Of a DNA stretch of 64,000 bases, positions 21,075 through 30,480 are shown one piece after another (the first letter of the stretch is position 1; every line of letters starts with the position of its first letter). The position numbers and the translations under genes are program-made. The DNA is from Luteimonas marina. GTDB taxonomy: Bacteria; Pseudomonadota; Gammaproteobacteria; Xanthomonadales; Xanthomonadaceae. The stretch lies in NCBI RefSeq assembly GCF_007859325.1, contig NZ_VOHK01000002.1, positions 496,001 to 560,000 of the forward strand, written 5' to 3'. Under the pieces are notes generated by a model. That model was not told the DNA's origin. It made no database searches and saw only the letters and a list, made by a program, of their open reading frames with translations.

Positions 21075-21096
21075 CCCCATGACGAAAGTCATGGGG
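21075..21096. promoter_or_regulatory. Perfect palindrome with GAAA loop upstream of the efflux operon
   Basis: CCCCATGAC (21075-21083), GAAA and GTCATGGGG (21088-21096) form an exact 9-bp inverted repeat about 140 nt upstream of mdtA. It is not part of the recurrent repeat families seen elsewhere in the window. It could be an operator for an efflux regulator or an RNA hairpin. Confidence 0.35.
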
Positions 21097-21304
21097 CGCC
21101 GGTCATCGTGGCCGCATCGCGCGGACATCGCCCGCGTTCGCGCCAACGTTGCACCGGAAACGTATCGCCGGAGTTCACAAGGATCCCAAAAGCCGTCATC
21201 CCCGCGAAGGCGGGGACCCAGCGTCTTTGCATCCTGGATTCGCCCAGGCGCGATGGGCCTCAGTGCACGCCAAAAGCAACGCCATCGTTCCTGCGCGGAA
21301 GAAT

Positions 21305-21382
21305 CCTGTCATTTCGACCGCAGGGAGAAATCTTGTTCCCGCAGCCGGACAGCAGATTTCTCCCTGCGGTCGAAATGACAGG
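21305..21382. repeat. Inverted repeat, GTCATTTCGACCG family
   Basis: The arms CCTGTCATTTCGACCGCAGG...AAATCT and its complement are 29 bp each, with a roughly 20-nt loop. They are near identical to the copy at 52471-52549, with the same arms and a different loop. Confidence 0.88.
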
Positions 21383-21527
21383 GACGACGGCAGGAACGAC
21401 GGCAGGAACGACGACGCGGGCGCGAAGCGCCGGTCCGCGGGAACAAGGCGGCGCGCGCGTCCGTCGCCGCTGCGGCCACGGCGACGACGCTCTATAGTGC
21501 TTCGCCGTTTTCGAATCCCCCGCACCC

Positions 21528-22646
21528 ATGCCGCCTGCCGCCGCCCGCCCCACCATCGCCCTCGCCGCCGGCGGCACCGGCGGCCACCTGTTTCCCGCCG
21601 AGGCGCTGGCGCGCGAGCTGATGGCGCGCGGCTTCGGTGTGGTGATCCACACCGAGCGTCGCGGCGCGCAGTACGCGCAGGCGCTGGCCGGGATCGAGCA
21701 CGTGGTGCTGCCGGCCAGTTCGCTCGAAGGCGGCATCGCGAAGAAGGCGCAGGCCGCGCTGACCATCCTGCGCGCGGTGCTGTCCTCGCGCCGCGACCTC
21801 AAGCAGCGCGGCGCCGCGCTGATGGTCGGCTTCGGCGGCTATCCCAGCTTCGCCCCGGCGCTGGCGGCCAAGAGCCTCGGCCTGCCGCTGCTGCTGCACG
21901 AGCAGGCGACGCGGCTGAGCAAGGCCAATGCGCGGCTGCTGCGCTTCGCCGACGCGCTGGCGACCTCGTTCCCGGCGGTCGCGGGCGCGGACGGCTTCGA
22001 CGCGGCGAAGATCGTCGAAACCGGCAACCCGGTGCGCCGCGCCATCCTCGACGCACGCGGCGACTACCCGCCGTTCGACACGCAGGGCCCGCTGCGGCTG
22101 CTGGTCGTCGGCGGCAGCCAGAGCGCGGCGGTGTTCGGGCGCGTGGTGCCGCCGGCGCTGGCGCTGCTGCCCGAAGCGCTGCGCCATCGCCTGCAGCTGT
22201 CGCTGCAGTACCGGGGCGAGGATGCCGACGCGCTGGTCGCGCAGCTGCGCGGCGCCGGCATCGACGCCAGCGTGCGCCCGTTCTTCGACGACATGGGCGA
22301 TCGCCTGCGCGAGGCGCACCTGGTCGTCACTCGCGCCGGCGCCACCACCGCCGCCGACCTGCTGACCATCGGCCGCCCCGCGATCTTCGTGCCGCTGCCG
22401 CACGGCGGCTCGCGCGAGGAGCAGCGCCGCAACGCGCAGACGCTGGCGCAGGCCGGCGTGGGCTGGCACCTGGACGAAGCCGGGCTCACGCCCGAATCGC
22501 TGGCGGAGGTGCTGCGCGAGGCGTTCGAATCGCCGACGCGGCTGCCGGATGCCGCGCGTGCCGCCGCAGCGCTCGGCCGCCCCGACGCCGCGTCGCGGCT
22601 CGCCGATGCGGTCGAACGCCTGCTGGCCCGTGCGCGGTCCGGTTGA
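21528..22646 (+). CDS. MurG-like glycosyltransferase (GT28), stand-alone copy
   Basis: This 372-residue protein has the two-domain GT-B fold of UDP-GlcNAc:lipid-pyrophosphoryl-MurNAc-pentapeptide transferase, the enzyme that makes lipid II. Visible motifs are AAGGTGGHLFPAEALA, GFGGYPSFAPALAA, VETGNPVRRAI and a UDP-binding-type RPAIFVPLPHGGSREEQRRNA stretch. Several normally invariant positions differ: HEQN is HEQA, GGSQGA is GGSQSA, and the donor-binding glutamate region reads TAAD. The wording of the motifs resembles alphaproteobacterial MurG. Canonical murG lies in the dcw cluster in this family, whereas this copy is isolated. It may be a transferred or specialised paralogue. Confidence 0.75.
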   Translation: MPPAAARPTIALAAGGTGGHLFPAEALARELMARGFGVVIHTERRGAQYAQALAGIEHVVLPASSLEGGIAKKAQAALTILRAVLSSRRDLKQRGAALMVGFGGYPSFAPALAAKSLGLPLLLHEQATRLSKANARLLRFADALATSFPAVAGADGFDAAKIVETGNPVRRAILDARGDYPPFDTQGPLRLLVVGGSQSAAVFGRVVPPALALLPEALRHRLQLSLQYRGEDADALVAQLRGAGIDASVRPFFDDMGDRLREAHLVVTRAGATTAADLLTIGRPAIFVPLPHGGSREEQRRNAQTLAQAGVGWHLDEAGLTPESLAEVLREAFESPTRLPDAARAAAALGRPDAASRLADAVERLLARARSG

Positions 22647-22663
22647 ACCTGCCCGCTCCCTCT

Positions 22664-22790
22664 TCCAGACTGTCGTCCCGCAGTCCGTCACCCCGCAACC
22701 TGTCATCCCGACCCCGGACTTGATCCGGGGGAGGGATCTTGCCTCCGGTTGCGCTGAACGAGATCCCTCGCTGCACTCGGGATGACAGCT
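22664..22790. repeat. Degenerate palindromic repeat (CATCCCGA...GAGGGATC type)
   Basis: The stretch carries CATCCCGACCCCGGACTTGA and, inverted further on, GATCCCTCGCTGCACTCGGG followed by ATGACAG. This pattern is a common dispersed repeat in proteobacterial intergenic DNA. A related fragment (GGGATTCCTTGCTGCGTTCG) lies at about 38128-38155. Confidence 0.55.
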
Positions 22791-22845
22791 TCCGGGGGCA
22801 ATGCAGACGACCCGGAACAACCGACCGCCCATCCATCGAACCACC

Positions 22846-24459
22846 ATGCGCGACAACCAAGACGTCCTGATCATCGGCGGCGGCCACAACGGCCTCGTCT
22901 GCGCCGCCTACCTCGCCGGCGCCGGGCTGAAGGTGACGGTGCTCGAGCGCCGCGGCGTGCTCGGCGGCGCCGCGGTCACCGAGGAGTTCCATCCCGGCTT
23001 CCGCAACTCCACCGCCAGCTACACCGTCAGCCTGCTCAATCCGAAGGTGATCGCCGACCTGCGCCTGGCCGAACACGGCCTGCGCGTGGTCGAACGGCCC
23101 TACGCGAATTTCCTGCCGCTGCCGGACGGGCGCGCGTTCCGGCTCGGCGGCGAGCACACCGCCGCTTCGCTGCAGCAGTGGTCGCCGCGCGACCTCGAGC
23201 GGCTCGCGGACTACAACGCCATGCTCGCCCGCGTCGTCATCGTGCTGCGCGAGCTGATGCAGCGCACGCCGCCCAACCTCGGCGACCGGCTGTCGCTGGC
23301 CGACTGGCTGGCCTCGTACGACGTGGCGAAGCGGCTCAAGCGCCTCGACCTGCGTGGCCGTCGCGACCTGCTCGACCTGTTCACCAAGTCCGCCGGCGAA
23401 CTGCTCGACCACTGGTTCGAATCCGAACCGCTCAAGGCCGCGCTCGGCTGGGACTCGGTGGTCGGCAACTTCGCCAGCCCGTACACGCCCGGCAGCGCCT
23501 ACGTGCTGCTGCACCACGTGTTCGGCGAGGTCAACGGCAAGACCGGCGTCTGGGGTCATGCGATCGGCGGCATGGGCGCGATCACGCAGGCGATCGCGGC
23601 CGAATGCGCGGCGCGCGGCGTGCAGGTGCACAGCGGCGCCGCGGTCGAGCGCGTGCTGGTGGACAACGGCCGCGCGGTCGGCGTGGCGCTGGCCGACGGC
23701 CGCGAGCTGCGCGCGAAGACCGTGGTCTCCAACCTCAACCCGAAGCTGCTGTACACGAAACTGGTCGCGCGCGAGCACCTCGACGACGACACCGCGCAGC
23801 GCATCGCCCGCTACCGCTGCGGCTCGGGCACGTTCCGCATGAACGTGGCGCTGTCGGAGCTGCCCGACTTCACCGCCGCGCCCGGTGCGCAGCTGCAGCC
23901 GCACCACCAGAGCGGCATCCTGGTCGGCCCGTCGCTGCGGTATTTCGAGACCGCCTACTTCGACGCGAAGTCGAAGGCGCACAACCCCGGCTGGGCGCGC
24001 GCGCCGATCGTCGAACTGGTGATCTCGTCCACGCTCGACGACACCCTGGCGCCGCCCGGCCAGCACGTCGCCAGCCTGTTCTGCCAGCACGTGCATCCCG
24101 AGGTGGACGGCGGCTGGGACGCGCACCGCGACACCGTGGCGAAGCTGATGATCGACACCGTCGACGCCTGTGCGCCGAACTTCAGGCGCAGCGTGCTCGG
24201 CTACCGCGCGCTGTCGCCGCTGGACCTCGAACGCGAGTTCGGCCTGGTCGGCGGCGACATCTTCCACGGCGCGCTCGGCCTCGACCAGATGTTCAGCGCG
24301 CGCCCGCTGCTGGGGCAGGGCGACTACCGCGGCGCGCTGCCGGGCCTGTACCTGTGCGGCTCCGGCACGCATCCGGGCGGCGGCGTCACCGGCCTGCCCG
24401 GGCGCAACGCCGCGCGCGAGATCCTGCGCGACCTGCGCCGCGGGCCGCGGCCGTCATGA
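22846..24459 (+). CDS. FAD-dependent oxidoreductase, PYROXD2/phytoene-desaturase-like
   Basis: This 537-residue flavoprotein has an N-terminal Rossmann dinucleotide motif, VLIIGGGHNGLVCAAYLA, followed by VTVLERRGVLGGAAVTEE. The C-terminal FAD signature reads LPGLYLCGSGTHPGGGVTGL. The overall match is to the PYROXD2-type branch of the carotenoid-desaturase superfamily rather than to CrtI itself, and the substrate is unknown. The start MRDNQD is chosen because the flavin motif begins a few residues later; an ATG 45 nt upstream is possible. Neither start has a good Shine-Dalgarno. A terminator follows at 24600-24636. Confidence 0.85.
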   Translation: MRDNQDVLIIGGGHNGLVCAAYLAGAGLKVTVLERRGVLGGAAVTEEFHPGFRNSTASYTVSLLNPKVIADLRLAEHGLRVVERPYANFLPLPDGRAFRLGGEHTAASLQQWSPRDLERLADYNAMLARVVIVLRELMQRTPPNLGDRLSLADWLASYDVAKRLKRLDLRGRRDLLDLFTKSAGELLDHWFESEPLKAALGWDSVVGNFASPYTPGSAYVLLHHVFGEVNGKTGVWGHAIGGMGAITQAIAAECAARGVQVHSGAAVERVLVDNGRAVGVALADGRELRAKTVVSNLNPKLLYTKLVAREHLDDDTAQRIARYRCGSGTFRMNVALSELPDFTAAPGAQLQPHHQSGILVGPSLRYFETAYFDAKSKAHNPGWARAPIVELVISSTLDDTLAPPGQHVASLFCQHVHPEVDGGWDAHRDTVAKLMIDTVDACAPNFRRSVLGYRALSPLDLEREFGLVGGDIFHGALGLDQMFSARPLLGQGDYRGALPGLYLCGSGTHPGGGVTGLPGRNAAREILRDLRRGPRPS

Positions 24460-24599
24460 AATCGTTTGCATCCGCGGCCCGGTGCAGGCCCCGGCCGGCG
24501 CGGCTTAGTGAACCCGCCGGTATCGTTTTGCGCTGCAGCGTGCACCCGGGGTAACGAATCGTTCACGATGCCCCCGCACCCGACGTGGGGGAGGGAGCA

Positions 24600-24636
24600 A
24601 AGCCCGCTGGCAGGCAACTGCAAGCGGGCTTTTTTA
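24600..24636 (+). terminator. Rho-independent terminator downstream of the FAD oxidoreductase gene
   Basis: The perfect 9-bp stem AAGCCCGCT / AGCGGGCTT has a 14-nt loop and is followed by a run of T residues. It lies 140 nt after the oxidoreductase stop codon and 110 nt before glnE. Confidence 0.88.
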
Positions 24637-24746
24637 CGGGTTTTTTCCGGGATTGCGTGGAAGGGAGCGTGTGCTCCGGTCCGCCGATGGCTGCGCGTTT
24701 GCCCCCACCGCAAAGCCTCGCCCGCGGCGATGCCACAATCCGCCCC

Positions 24747-27584
24747 ATGCCCGCAGCCCACGAATCCGACGCCATCGCCGAGCGCGCGCTCGCCCGCTTC
24801 CCCGGTCTCGCCGACGACGCCCCGCTGCGCGACCGTCTGCACCGCGTCGCCATCGCCAGCGACTTCGCCATCGACGTGCTGGCCAGGCAGCCGGACCTGC
24901 TCGCGCGGCTCACCGCCGACGAAGGCGCCGGGCCCCTGCCGCCGCCCGCACTTGATCCCGACAGCCGCGATGATTGGCCGCGCCTGCTGCGCCGCTTCCG
25001 CACCGCGGAATCCGCGCGGCTGGTGTGGCGCGACGTGCTCGGCCTCGATGACGTCGACGCCACCCTCGCCGGCACCACGTGGCTTGCGGAGCAGTGCCTG
25101 ACGGTCGCGCTCGACGCGCTGGAGCGCGACTTCGCCCGGCGCCACGGTAGCGTCCATGACGCCGACGGCAACGCCGTGCGTCTGGTCGTGTTCGGCATGG
25201 GCAAGCTCGGCGGCGGCGAACTCAACTTCAGCTCCGACATCGACCTCGTCTACGCCTACGAATCCGCGGGCGAAAGCGACGGGGCGCGCCCGCTCGCGGC
25301 CGAGGACTACTTCGCCCGGCTCGGCCAGCAGCTGGCGAAGCTGCTCGACGAGGTCACCGTCGATGGCTTCTGCCACCGCGTCGACCTGCGCCTGCGCCCG
25401 TTCGGCAACGCCGGCCGCGTCGCGCTGAGCTTCGCGGCGCTGGAGGTCTACTTCCAGCGCGAGGGCCGCGACTGGGAGCGCTACGCCTGGCAGAAGGCGC
25501 GGCCGGTCGCCGGCGACATCGACGCAGGCCGACGCTTCCTCGCCGCGCTGCGCCCGTTCGTGTACCGGCGCTACCTCGATTTCGGCGCGCTCGACGGCCT
25601 GCGCGAGATGAAGGCGATGATCTCCGCCGAAGTCGCGCGCAAGGAGCTGGCCGACGACATCAAGCGCGGGCCCGGCGGCATCCGCGAGATCGAATTCCTC
25701 GCCCAGGCGCTGCAGCTGATCCGCGGCGGCCGCGAGCCGGCGCTGCGCGAGCCGCGCCTGCTGCCGGCGCTGCGCGCCCTGTGCGAGGCCGGACAGGTCA
25801 GCGCCGAGGCCGCGGAGGCATTGACCGGGGATTACCGCTTCCTGCGGCGGCTGGAGAACCGGCTGCAGATGCTGCGCGACGCGCAGACGCATGCGCTGCC
25901 GGATGCGCCCGTCGACCGCGAGCGCATCGCGCGCGGGCTCGGACACGACGACTGGGAGGCGTTCATCGCCATCGTCGAACGCCACCGCACCCGCGTCTCG
26001 CGCGAGTTCGACGCACTGCTGTCGCAGCGCGAGCAGCAGCCGGCCGTCGCCGACGACATCGCGGCCTACTGGCGCGCGCTGCCCGAGGGCAGCGACGCCG
26101 CGGCGCTGGCGCAGGCCGGTTTCGGCGATGCCGCCGGCGTGGACGCCGCGCTGCGCGACTTCGCGCGTTCGCCGAGCGTGCGCGAGCTGTCCGACGCCAC
26201 CCGCGCGCGCCTGGACCGGGTGATGCCGGTGCTGCTGCAGGCGACCGCGCCGGCGTCGCAGCCGCTGCAGGCGATCCGCCGGCTGCTGGCGCTGCTGCAC
26301 AACATCCTGCGCCGCGCCAGCTATCTCGCCCTGCTCGACGAACATCCGCCGGCGCTGGCGCGGCTGGTCGACGTGGTCACGCGCAGCGCGCTGCTCGCCG
26401 AGCGGCTGGCCGCGCACCCGCTGCTGCTCGACGAGCTGCTCGACGCGCGCGCCGACGGCCCGCTGCCGCGCCGGGAACTGTTCGCGCAGGCCTGCCGCGC
26501 GGTGCGCGACCTCGATACCGAGGCCGCGCTGTTCGCCCTCAACGAGATCCGCCAGCAGCTCAGCTTCCGCATCGCCCTGGCCACGCTCGACCGGCGCCAG
26601 CCGGCGCAGGACAGCACGCGGCAGCTGGCGTGGCTGGCCGACGCGGTGGTGGACACGGTGCTGGCGCTGGCGCGGCGCGAGCTGGAATCGGCGCACGGCG
26701 TGATCGCGGGCTCGGGCTTCGCGGTGCTCGGCTACGGCAGCCTCGGCGGCGAGGAACTCGGCTTCGGCTCCGACCTCGACCTGGTGTTCCTGTACGACGC
26801 GCCGGCCGAGGCGCAGTCCGCGCCCGCGCCCGCGCAGGCGGGCAGCGTGCGGCCGCTCGACGCCCCGCGCTGGTTCGCGCGGCTGGCGCAGAAGATCGTC
26901 GCCCTGCTCGGTGCGGTCACCGGCGGCGGCCGCCTCTACGACATCGACGTGCGCCTGCGCCCGGACGGCGGCCAGGGCCTGCTGGTCTCGACCATCGCCA
27001 GCTACGGCGACTACCAGCGCGAACGCGCCTGGACCTGGGAGCACCAGGCGCTGGTGCGCGCGCGCTTCGTCGCCGGCGACGCGCCCCTGCGCGAAGCCTT
27101 CGAACGCATCCGCGACGACACCCTCGGCCGCGCGCGCGCGCAGGCGAAGCTGCGCGAGGACGTGGTGTCGATGCGCGCGCGCATGCGCGCCGAACTCGAT
27201 CGCGGCGGCGAGGGGCAGTTCGACCTCAAGCAGGGTGACGGCGGCCTCGTCGACCTCGAGTTCCTGCTGCAGTACATCGTGCTGCGCGACGCCGCCGCGC
27301 ATCCGGCGCTGCTGTCGCCGCGGGCGACGCCGCTGCTGGTCGACGCGCTGGCGCAGGCCGGCGCGCTCGACGCGGACACCGCCGACGCGCTGCGCGCCGC
27401 GCACGCGCGGCTGGTCGCCACCGGACTCGACTGCACGCTCGACCGCCGCCCGAGGATCGTGCCCGACGACGACGCGCTGGCGTCGGCGCGCGCCGCGGTG
27501 CGCGCGGCGTGGACCCGCCTGGTCGCACCCGAAGACGCGCCTGCAGCAGCGGACATGCAGGAGCGCCTTCAGGCGCGACATTGA
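24747..27584 (+). CDS. glnE: Bifunctional glutamine synthetase adenylyltransferase/adenylyl-removing enzyme
   Basis: This 945-residue protein adenylylates and deadenylylates glutamine synthetase in response to PII, coupling nitrogen status to glutamine synthesis. It has two nucleotidyltransferase domains. The first, with [20 protein letters not shown], corresponds to the adenylyl-removing half. The second, with [20 protein letters not shown], corresponds to the adenylyltransferase half. A helical linker includes [17 protein letters not shown]. The length matches the family. The start MPAAHESD is chosen over an upstream in-frame ATG because the extra residues overlap terminator sequence and lack coding character. 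Transcription is probably from a promoter just after the terminator at 24636. Confidence 0.97.
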   Translation: MPAAHESDAIAERALARFPGLADDAPLRDRLHRVAIASDFAIDVLARQPDLLARLTADEGAGPLPPPALDPDSRDDWPRLLRRFRTAESARLVWRDVLGLDDVDATLAGTTWLAEQCLTVALDALERDFARRHGSVHDADGNAVRLVVFGMGKLGGGELNFSSDIDLVYAYESAGESDGARPLAAEDYFARLGQQLAKLLDEVTVDGFCHRVDLRLRPFGNAGRVALSFAALEVYFQREGRDWERYAWQKARPVAGDIDAGRRFLAALRPFVYRRYLDFGALDGLREMKAMISAEVARKELADDIKRGPGGIREIEFLAQALQLIRGGREPALREPRLLPALRALCEAGQVSAEAAEALTGDYRFLRRLENRLQMLRDAQTHALPDAPVDRERIARGLGHDDWEAFIAIVERHRTRVSREFDALLSQREQQPAVADDIAAYWRALPEGSDAAALAQAGFGDAAGVDAALRDFARSPSVRELSDATRARLDRVMPVLLQATAPASQPLQAIRRLLALLHNILRRASYLALLDEHPPALARLVDVVTRSALLAERLAAHPLLLDELLDARADGPLPRRELFAQACRAVRDLDTEAALFALNEIRQQLSFRIALATLDRRQPAQDSTRQLAWLADAVVDTVLALARRELESAHGVIAGSGFAVLGYGSLGGEELGFGSDLDLVFLYDAPAEAQSAPAPAQAGSVRPLDAPRWFARLAQKIVALLGAVTGGGRLYDIDVRLRPDGGQGLLVSTIASYGDYQRERAWTWEHQALVRARFVAGDAPLREAFERIRDDTLGRARAQAKLREDVVSMRARMRAELDRGGEGQFDLKQGDGGLVDLEFLLQYIVLRDAAAHPALLSPRATPLLVDALAQAGALDADTADALRAAHARLVATGLDCTLDRRPRIVPDDDALASARAAVRAAWTRLVAPEDAPAAADMQERLQARH

Positions 27585-27590
27585 AGAGAT

Positions 27591-27665
27591 CGTCATCCCC
27601 GCGAAAGCGGGGATCCATTTGGCTCTACGCAACGACGCTGGATCCCCGCCTTCGCGGGGATGACG
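27591..27665. repeat. Palindromic repeat, CATCCCCGCGAAGG family
   Basis: Inverted arms CGTCATCCCCGCGAAAGCGG (from 27591) and CCGCCTTCGCGGGGATGACG (to about 27665) begin just after the glnE stop codon. The element abuts a second-family repeat at 27671-27746, so two unrelated families sit back to back. Confidence 0.85.
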
Positions 27666-27670
27666 ATGGC

Positions 27671-27746
27671 TGTCATTTCGACCGAAGGGAGAAATCCCCG
27701 CACCGGACCGCACGCGGCGGGATGTCTCCCTTCGGTCGAAATGACA
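27671..27746. repeat. Inverted repeat, GTCATTTCGACCG family
   Basis: The 22-bp arms TGTCATTTCGACCGAAGGGA (and two more bases) and their complement are separated by about 32 nt. The AAGGGAG variant is shared with the copy at 13250-13314, whereas other copies read CAGGGAG. Confidence 0.85.
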
Positions 27747-27824
27747 GCAGGCCCGTCGCACCCACGAAGCCGTCGCCCGGCACGATATAGTGCGCGGCAC
27801 CCGAGACCGGAAGGGCAACCCCAC

Positions 27825-28511
27825 ATGGCGGAAGGCGCGGCAACCTTGCTGGAAACGATCGAGCGCGACACCGGCGCCGATCCGCAGTGGAGCGTGCTCT
27901 GGCTGCACGGCCTCGGCGCCGACGGCAACGACTTCGTGCCGATCCTGCCGGAGCTGGTGCGCCGCGACTGGCCGGCGATGCGCTTCGTGTTCCCACATGC
28001 GCCGGTGCGCGGGGTGACGATCAACAACGGCATGCGCATGCGCGCCTGGTACGACATCCGCGACTTCGACCTGGCCAATCGCGCCGACGAGCAGGGCGTC
28101 ATGGAATCGGTCGCGCAGGTCGGCGCGCTGATCGAGCGCGAAATCGCGCGCGGCATCCCGGCCTCGCGCATCTTCCTGGCCGGCTTCTCGCAGGGTGGCG
28201 CGATCACCCTCGCGGCCGGGCTGCGCCGCCGCGAACCGCTGGCCGGACTGGTCGGCCTGTCCACCTATGTTCCGGCCGCGGGCAGTGCGGGCGCGGCGCT
28301 GGTCGAGGCGGCGAAGTCGCAGCCGCTGTTCATGGGTCACGGCACCCAGGACCCGGTGGTGCCGTTCGCCGCCGGCGAACAGAGCGCGGCGTGGATGCGG
28401 CAGCACGGCTTCGAGGTCGAGTTCCACCGCTACCCGATGCCGCATTCGGTCTGCGCCGAGGAGATCCGCGACCTCGGCGACTGGATGTCGCGCCGGCTCG
28501 CGGCGGGCTGA
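27825..28511 (+). CDS. Carboxylesterase/phospholipase of the alpha/beta-hydrolase fold
   Basis: This 228-residue hydrolase resembles the EstB/lysophospholipase-like carboxylesterases and human acyl-protein thioesterase. The oxyanion region is WLHGLGADGNDF, the nucleophile elbow is GFSQGG, the acid is in GTQDPVVP, and the histidine is in YPMPHSVCAEE. A complete catalytic triad is therefore present. It should cleave short-chain esters in the cytoplasm. GGAAGG lies about 10 nt before the ATG, and a TATAGT -10-like hexamer is at about 27785. It is separated from algZ by only three bases, so the three genes may be cotranscribed. Confidence 0.93.
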   Translation: MAEGAATLLETIERDTGADPQWSVLWLHGLGADGNDFVPILPELVRRDWPAMRFVFPHAPVRGVTINNGMRMRAWYDIRDFDLANRADEQGVMESVAQVGALIEREIARGIPASRIFLAGFSQGGAITLAAGLRRREPLAGLVGLSTYVPAAGSAGAALVEAAKSQPLFMGHGTQDPVVPFAAGEQSAAWMRQHGFEVEFHRYPMPHSVCAEEIRDLGDWMSRRLAAG

Positions 28512-28514
28512 GCG

Positions 28515-29561
28515 ATGGCGCAGGCGCAGCGCGACGAACCGTGGCTGCCCGACCTGTGCCGGCTGCCGCGCATCGGCGCGATGCTGGGCCTGGCGCAGCT
28601 GGCGGTGGTGGTGGTGGCGCTGGTGCCCGACGGCAGCCGCAGCTGGGATGTCCACGGCTTCCTGACCGCCAGCGGCTATGCGCTGTGGCTGGCGCTGTCG
28701 GTGTCGGCGCTGCTGTGCGTGTCGCGGCGCTGGCTGTCGTCGCTGCCGATGCGCAGCGGCGCGCTGGCGGCGGTCGCGATCGCGATCCTGGTCGCGGGCA
28801 TCGCCGCGGCGATCGTGCACGGCCTGTTCGCGAGCGTCCGCGAGTCCGAAGGCTTGCCGACGTTCTGGCGCTTCACCAGCGGCAGCGCGGCCGTCGTTGC
28901 GCTGCTGACCGCGCTGGCGCTGCGCTACTTCTACGTGATCGACCGCTGGCAGGCGCAGGTGGGCGCGCACGCGCGCGCGGAGGCCGACGCGCTGCAGGCG
29001 CGGATCCGGCCGCACTTCCTGTTCAACAGCATGAACATGATCGCGAGCCTGCTGCGGCGAGATCCGGTCGTCGCCGAGCGCGCGGTGCTCGATCTGTCGG
29101 ACCTGTTCCGCGCCGCACTGGGCGCCGGCGAAGGCCATTCCTCGCTGGCCGAGGAGATCGACCTGAGCGAGCGCTACCTCGCGATCGAACAGCTGCGCCT
29201 GGGCGAGCGGCTGCGGGTCGAATGGCGCAAGGACGAAGCGCTGCCGCTGGCGCTGGCGATGCCGCGGCTGGTGCTGCAGCCGCTGCTGGAGAACGCCGTG
29301 CTGCACGGCATCTCGCGGCTGCCGCAGGGCGGCACGGTGGAGATCGAAGTCGCGGCCGATCCCGACTGGCTGCGGCTGCAGGTGCGCAACCCCTCGCTGC
29401 CGCCGGATCAGGCGGGCGTGCACGGCGCCGGCCATGCGCAGCGCAGCATCGGCCATCGCCTGGGCTACATGTTCGGCCCGCGCGCGCGGATGGTGTCGCG
29501 CTGGCACGACGGCTACTATGCCTGCGAGATCGCGCTGCCGCTGGAGCGGACGTCCCAGTGA
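28515..29561 (+). CDS. algZ: LytS/AlgZ-type membrane sensor histidine kinase
   Basis: This 348-residue kinase has four predicted membrane helices in the first 140 residues. The His-kinase (5TMR/LytS type) module follows, with the phosphoacceptor in RPHFLFNSMN (H167) and an ATPase half containing LVLQPLLENAVLHGI. The unorthodox lack of the normal H-box is typical of AlgZ/FimS. It signals to the LytTR regulator encoded next; the genes overlap by four bases (GTGA). In Pseudomonas the homologous pair controls alginate and type IV pili. The role here is inferred from homology. Confidence 0.9.
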   Translation: MAQAQRDEPWLPDLCRLPRIGAMLGLAQLAVVVVALVPDGSRSWDVHGFLTASGYALWLALSVSALLCVSRRWLSSLPMRSGALAAVAIAILVAGIAAAIVHGLFASVRESEGLPTFWRFTSGSAAVVALLTALALRYFYVIDRWQAQVGAHARAEADALQARIRPHFLFNSMNMIASLLRRDPVVAERAVLDLSDLFRAALGAGEGHSSLAEEIDLSERYLAIEQLRLGERLRVEWRKDEALPLALAMPRLVLQPLLENAVLHGISRLPQGGTVEIEVAADPDWLRLQVRNPSLPPDQAGVHGAGHAQRSIGHRLGYMFGPRARMVSRWHDGYYACEIALPLERTSQ

Positions 29562-30295
29562 AGATCGTCATCGCCGACGACGAACCGCTCGCCCGCGAAC
29601 GCCTGCGCATGCTGCTGGCGGAACAGCCGGGCGTGGAGGTCGTGGCCGAGGCCGGCGACGGCCACGAGGCGCTGCACGCCTGCGCCGCGCACGATCCGGA
29701 CCTGGTGCTGCTCGACATCGCCATGCCCGGCATCGATGGGCTCGAGGTCGCGCGCCACCTGCAGGCGTTCGAGCCGCGCCCGGCGGTGGTGTTCTGCACC
29801 GCCTACGACGCGCACGCGCTGTCGGCGTTCGATGCCGAGGCGGTGGACTACCTGGTCAAGCCGGTGCGCCCGGAGCGGCTGGCGTCCGCGCTGCAGCGTG
29901 CGCGCGTGCTGACCGCGGGACGCAAGTCCGGCGACGTCGACGAGGGTGCGGAAGGCGGCAAGCGCCGCACCCACCTGTGCGCGCGCCTGCGCGGCAGCCT
30001 GCGCCTGATCCCGATCGAGGACGTGCACTATCTGCAGGCGGAGGAGAAGTACGTCGTGGTCCACCACGCGCGCGGCGAGGACCTGATCGAGGAATCGCTG
30101 AAGTCGCTCGAGGACGAGTTCGGCGACCGCTTCGTGCGCATCCACCGCAACTGCCTGGTCGCGCGCCACGAGCTGGTCGAGCTCAAGCGCGGGCTCGACG
30201 GCCACGTGCACGCGATCCTGCGCCACGGCGACAAGCCGCTGGAGGTCAGCCGCCGCTGCGTGGCGCAATTGCGCGACACGATCCGGCACCTCTAG
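29558..30295 (+). CDS. algR: LytTR-family response regulator
   Basis: This 245-residue regulator starts with GTG inside the end of algZ. The receiver domain carries DDEP at the N-terminus, the phosphorylation aspartate in LVLLDIAMPG (D53) and lysine in YLVKPV. The C-terminal LytTR DNA-binding domain includes IPIEDVHYLQAEEKYVVVHH and FVRIHRNCLVARHEL. Together with the kinase and the downstream hemC it reproduces the algZ-algR-hemC order of Pseudomonas and xanthomonads. A palindromic repeat separates it from hemC. Confidence 0.95.
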   Translation: MKIVIADDEPLARERLRMLLAEQPGVEVVAEAGDGHEALHACAAHDPDLVLLDIAMPGIDGLEVARHLQAFEPRPAVVFCTAYDAHALSAFDAEAVDYLVKPVRPERLASALQRARVLTAGRKSGDVDEGAEGGKRRTHLCARLRGSLRLIPIEDVHYLQAEEKYVVVHHARGEDLIEESLKSLEDEFGDRFVRIHRNCLVARHELVELKRGLDGHVHAILRHGDKPLEVSRRCVAQLRDTIRHL

Positions 30296-30318
30296 GGCGT
30301 TTTCGGTGTCAAGCATTC

Positions 30319-30406
30319 CGCCATCCCCGCGAAGGCGGGGATCCAGCGTCTTGTTTCCTGATTCACAGGGCAAAGTCACTGGGTCCCCGCCTTCGCGGGG
30401 ATGACG
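30319..30406. repeat. Palindromic repeat, CATCCCCGCGAAGG family
   Basis: The inverted arms each contain a CCCGCGAAGGCGGG-type hairpin. The element lies between algR and hemC and could end the algR transcript. Confidence 0.85.
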
Positions 30407-30480
30407 AGATGTAAACGTCCAAGCCGAATTTGCCTTGGTCGCGGCGCCGCCCACCGCGGCGGATGCGCGATAATCCGCGC

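Larger units (their letters stand above)
20936..21527. other. Divergent intergenic region between mdtA and the MurG-like gene
   Basis: This 592-nt region contains a perfect 9-bp hairpin with a GAAA loop (21075-21096), a single-arm repeat near 21195 and a full inverted repeat (21305-21382). It also has a short tandem of CAGGAACGACGG units (about 21383-21417) and a TATAGT -10-like hexamer at about 21492. No coding region is supported. Confidence 0.6.

Noticed and set aside
24324..29507. A 1727-codon minus-strand open frame spanning glnE, the esterase and algZ.
   Set aside because: It is antisense to well-supported genes on the plus strand and arises from high G+C content. It has no family resemblance or coherent domain pattern.
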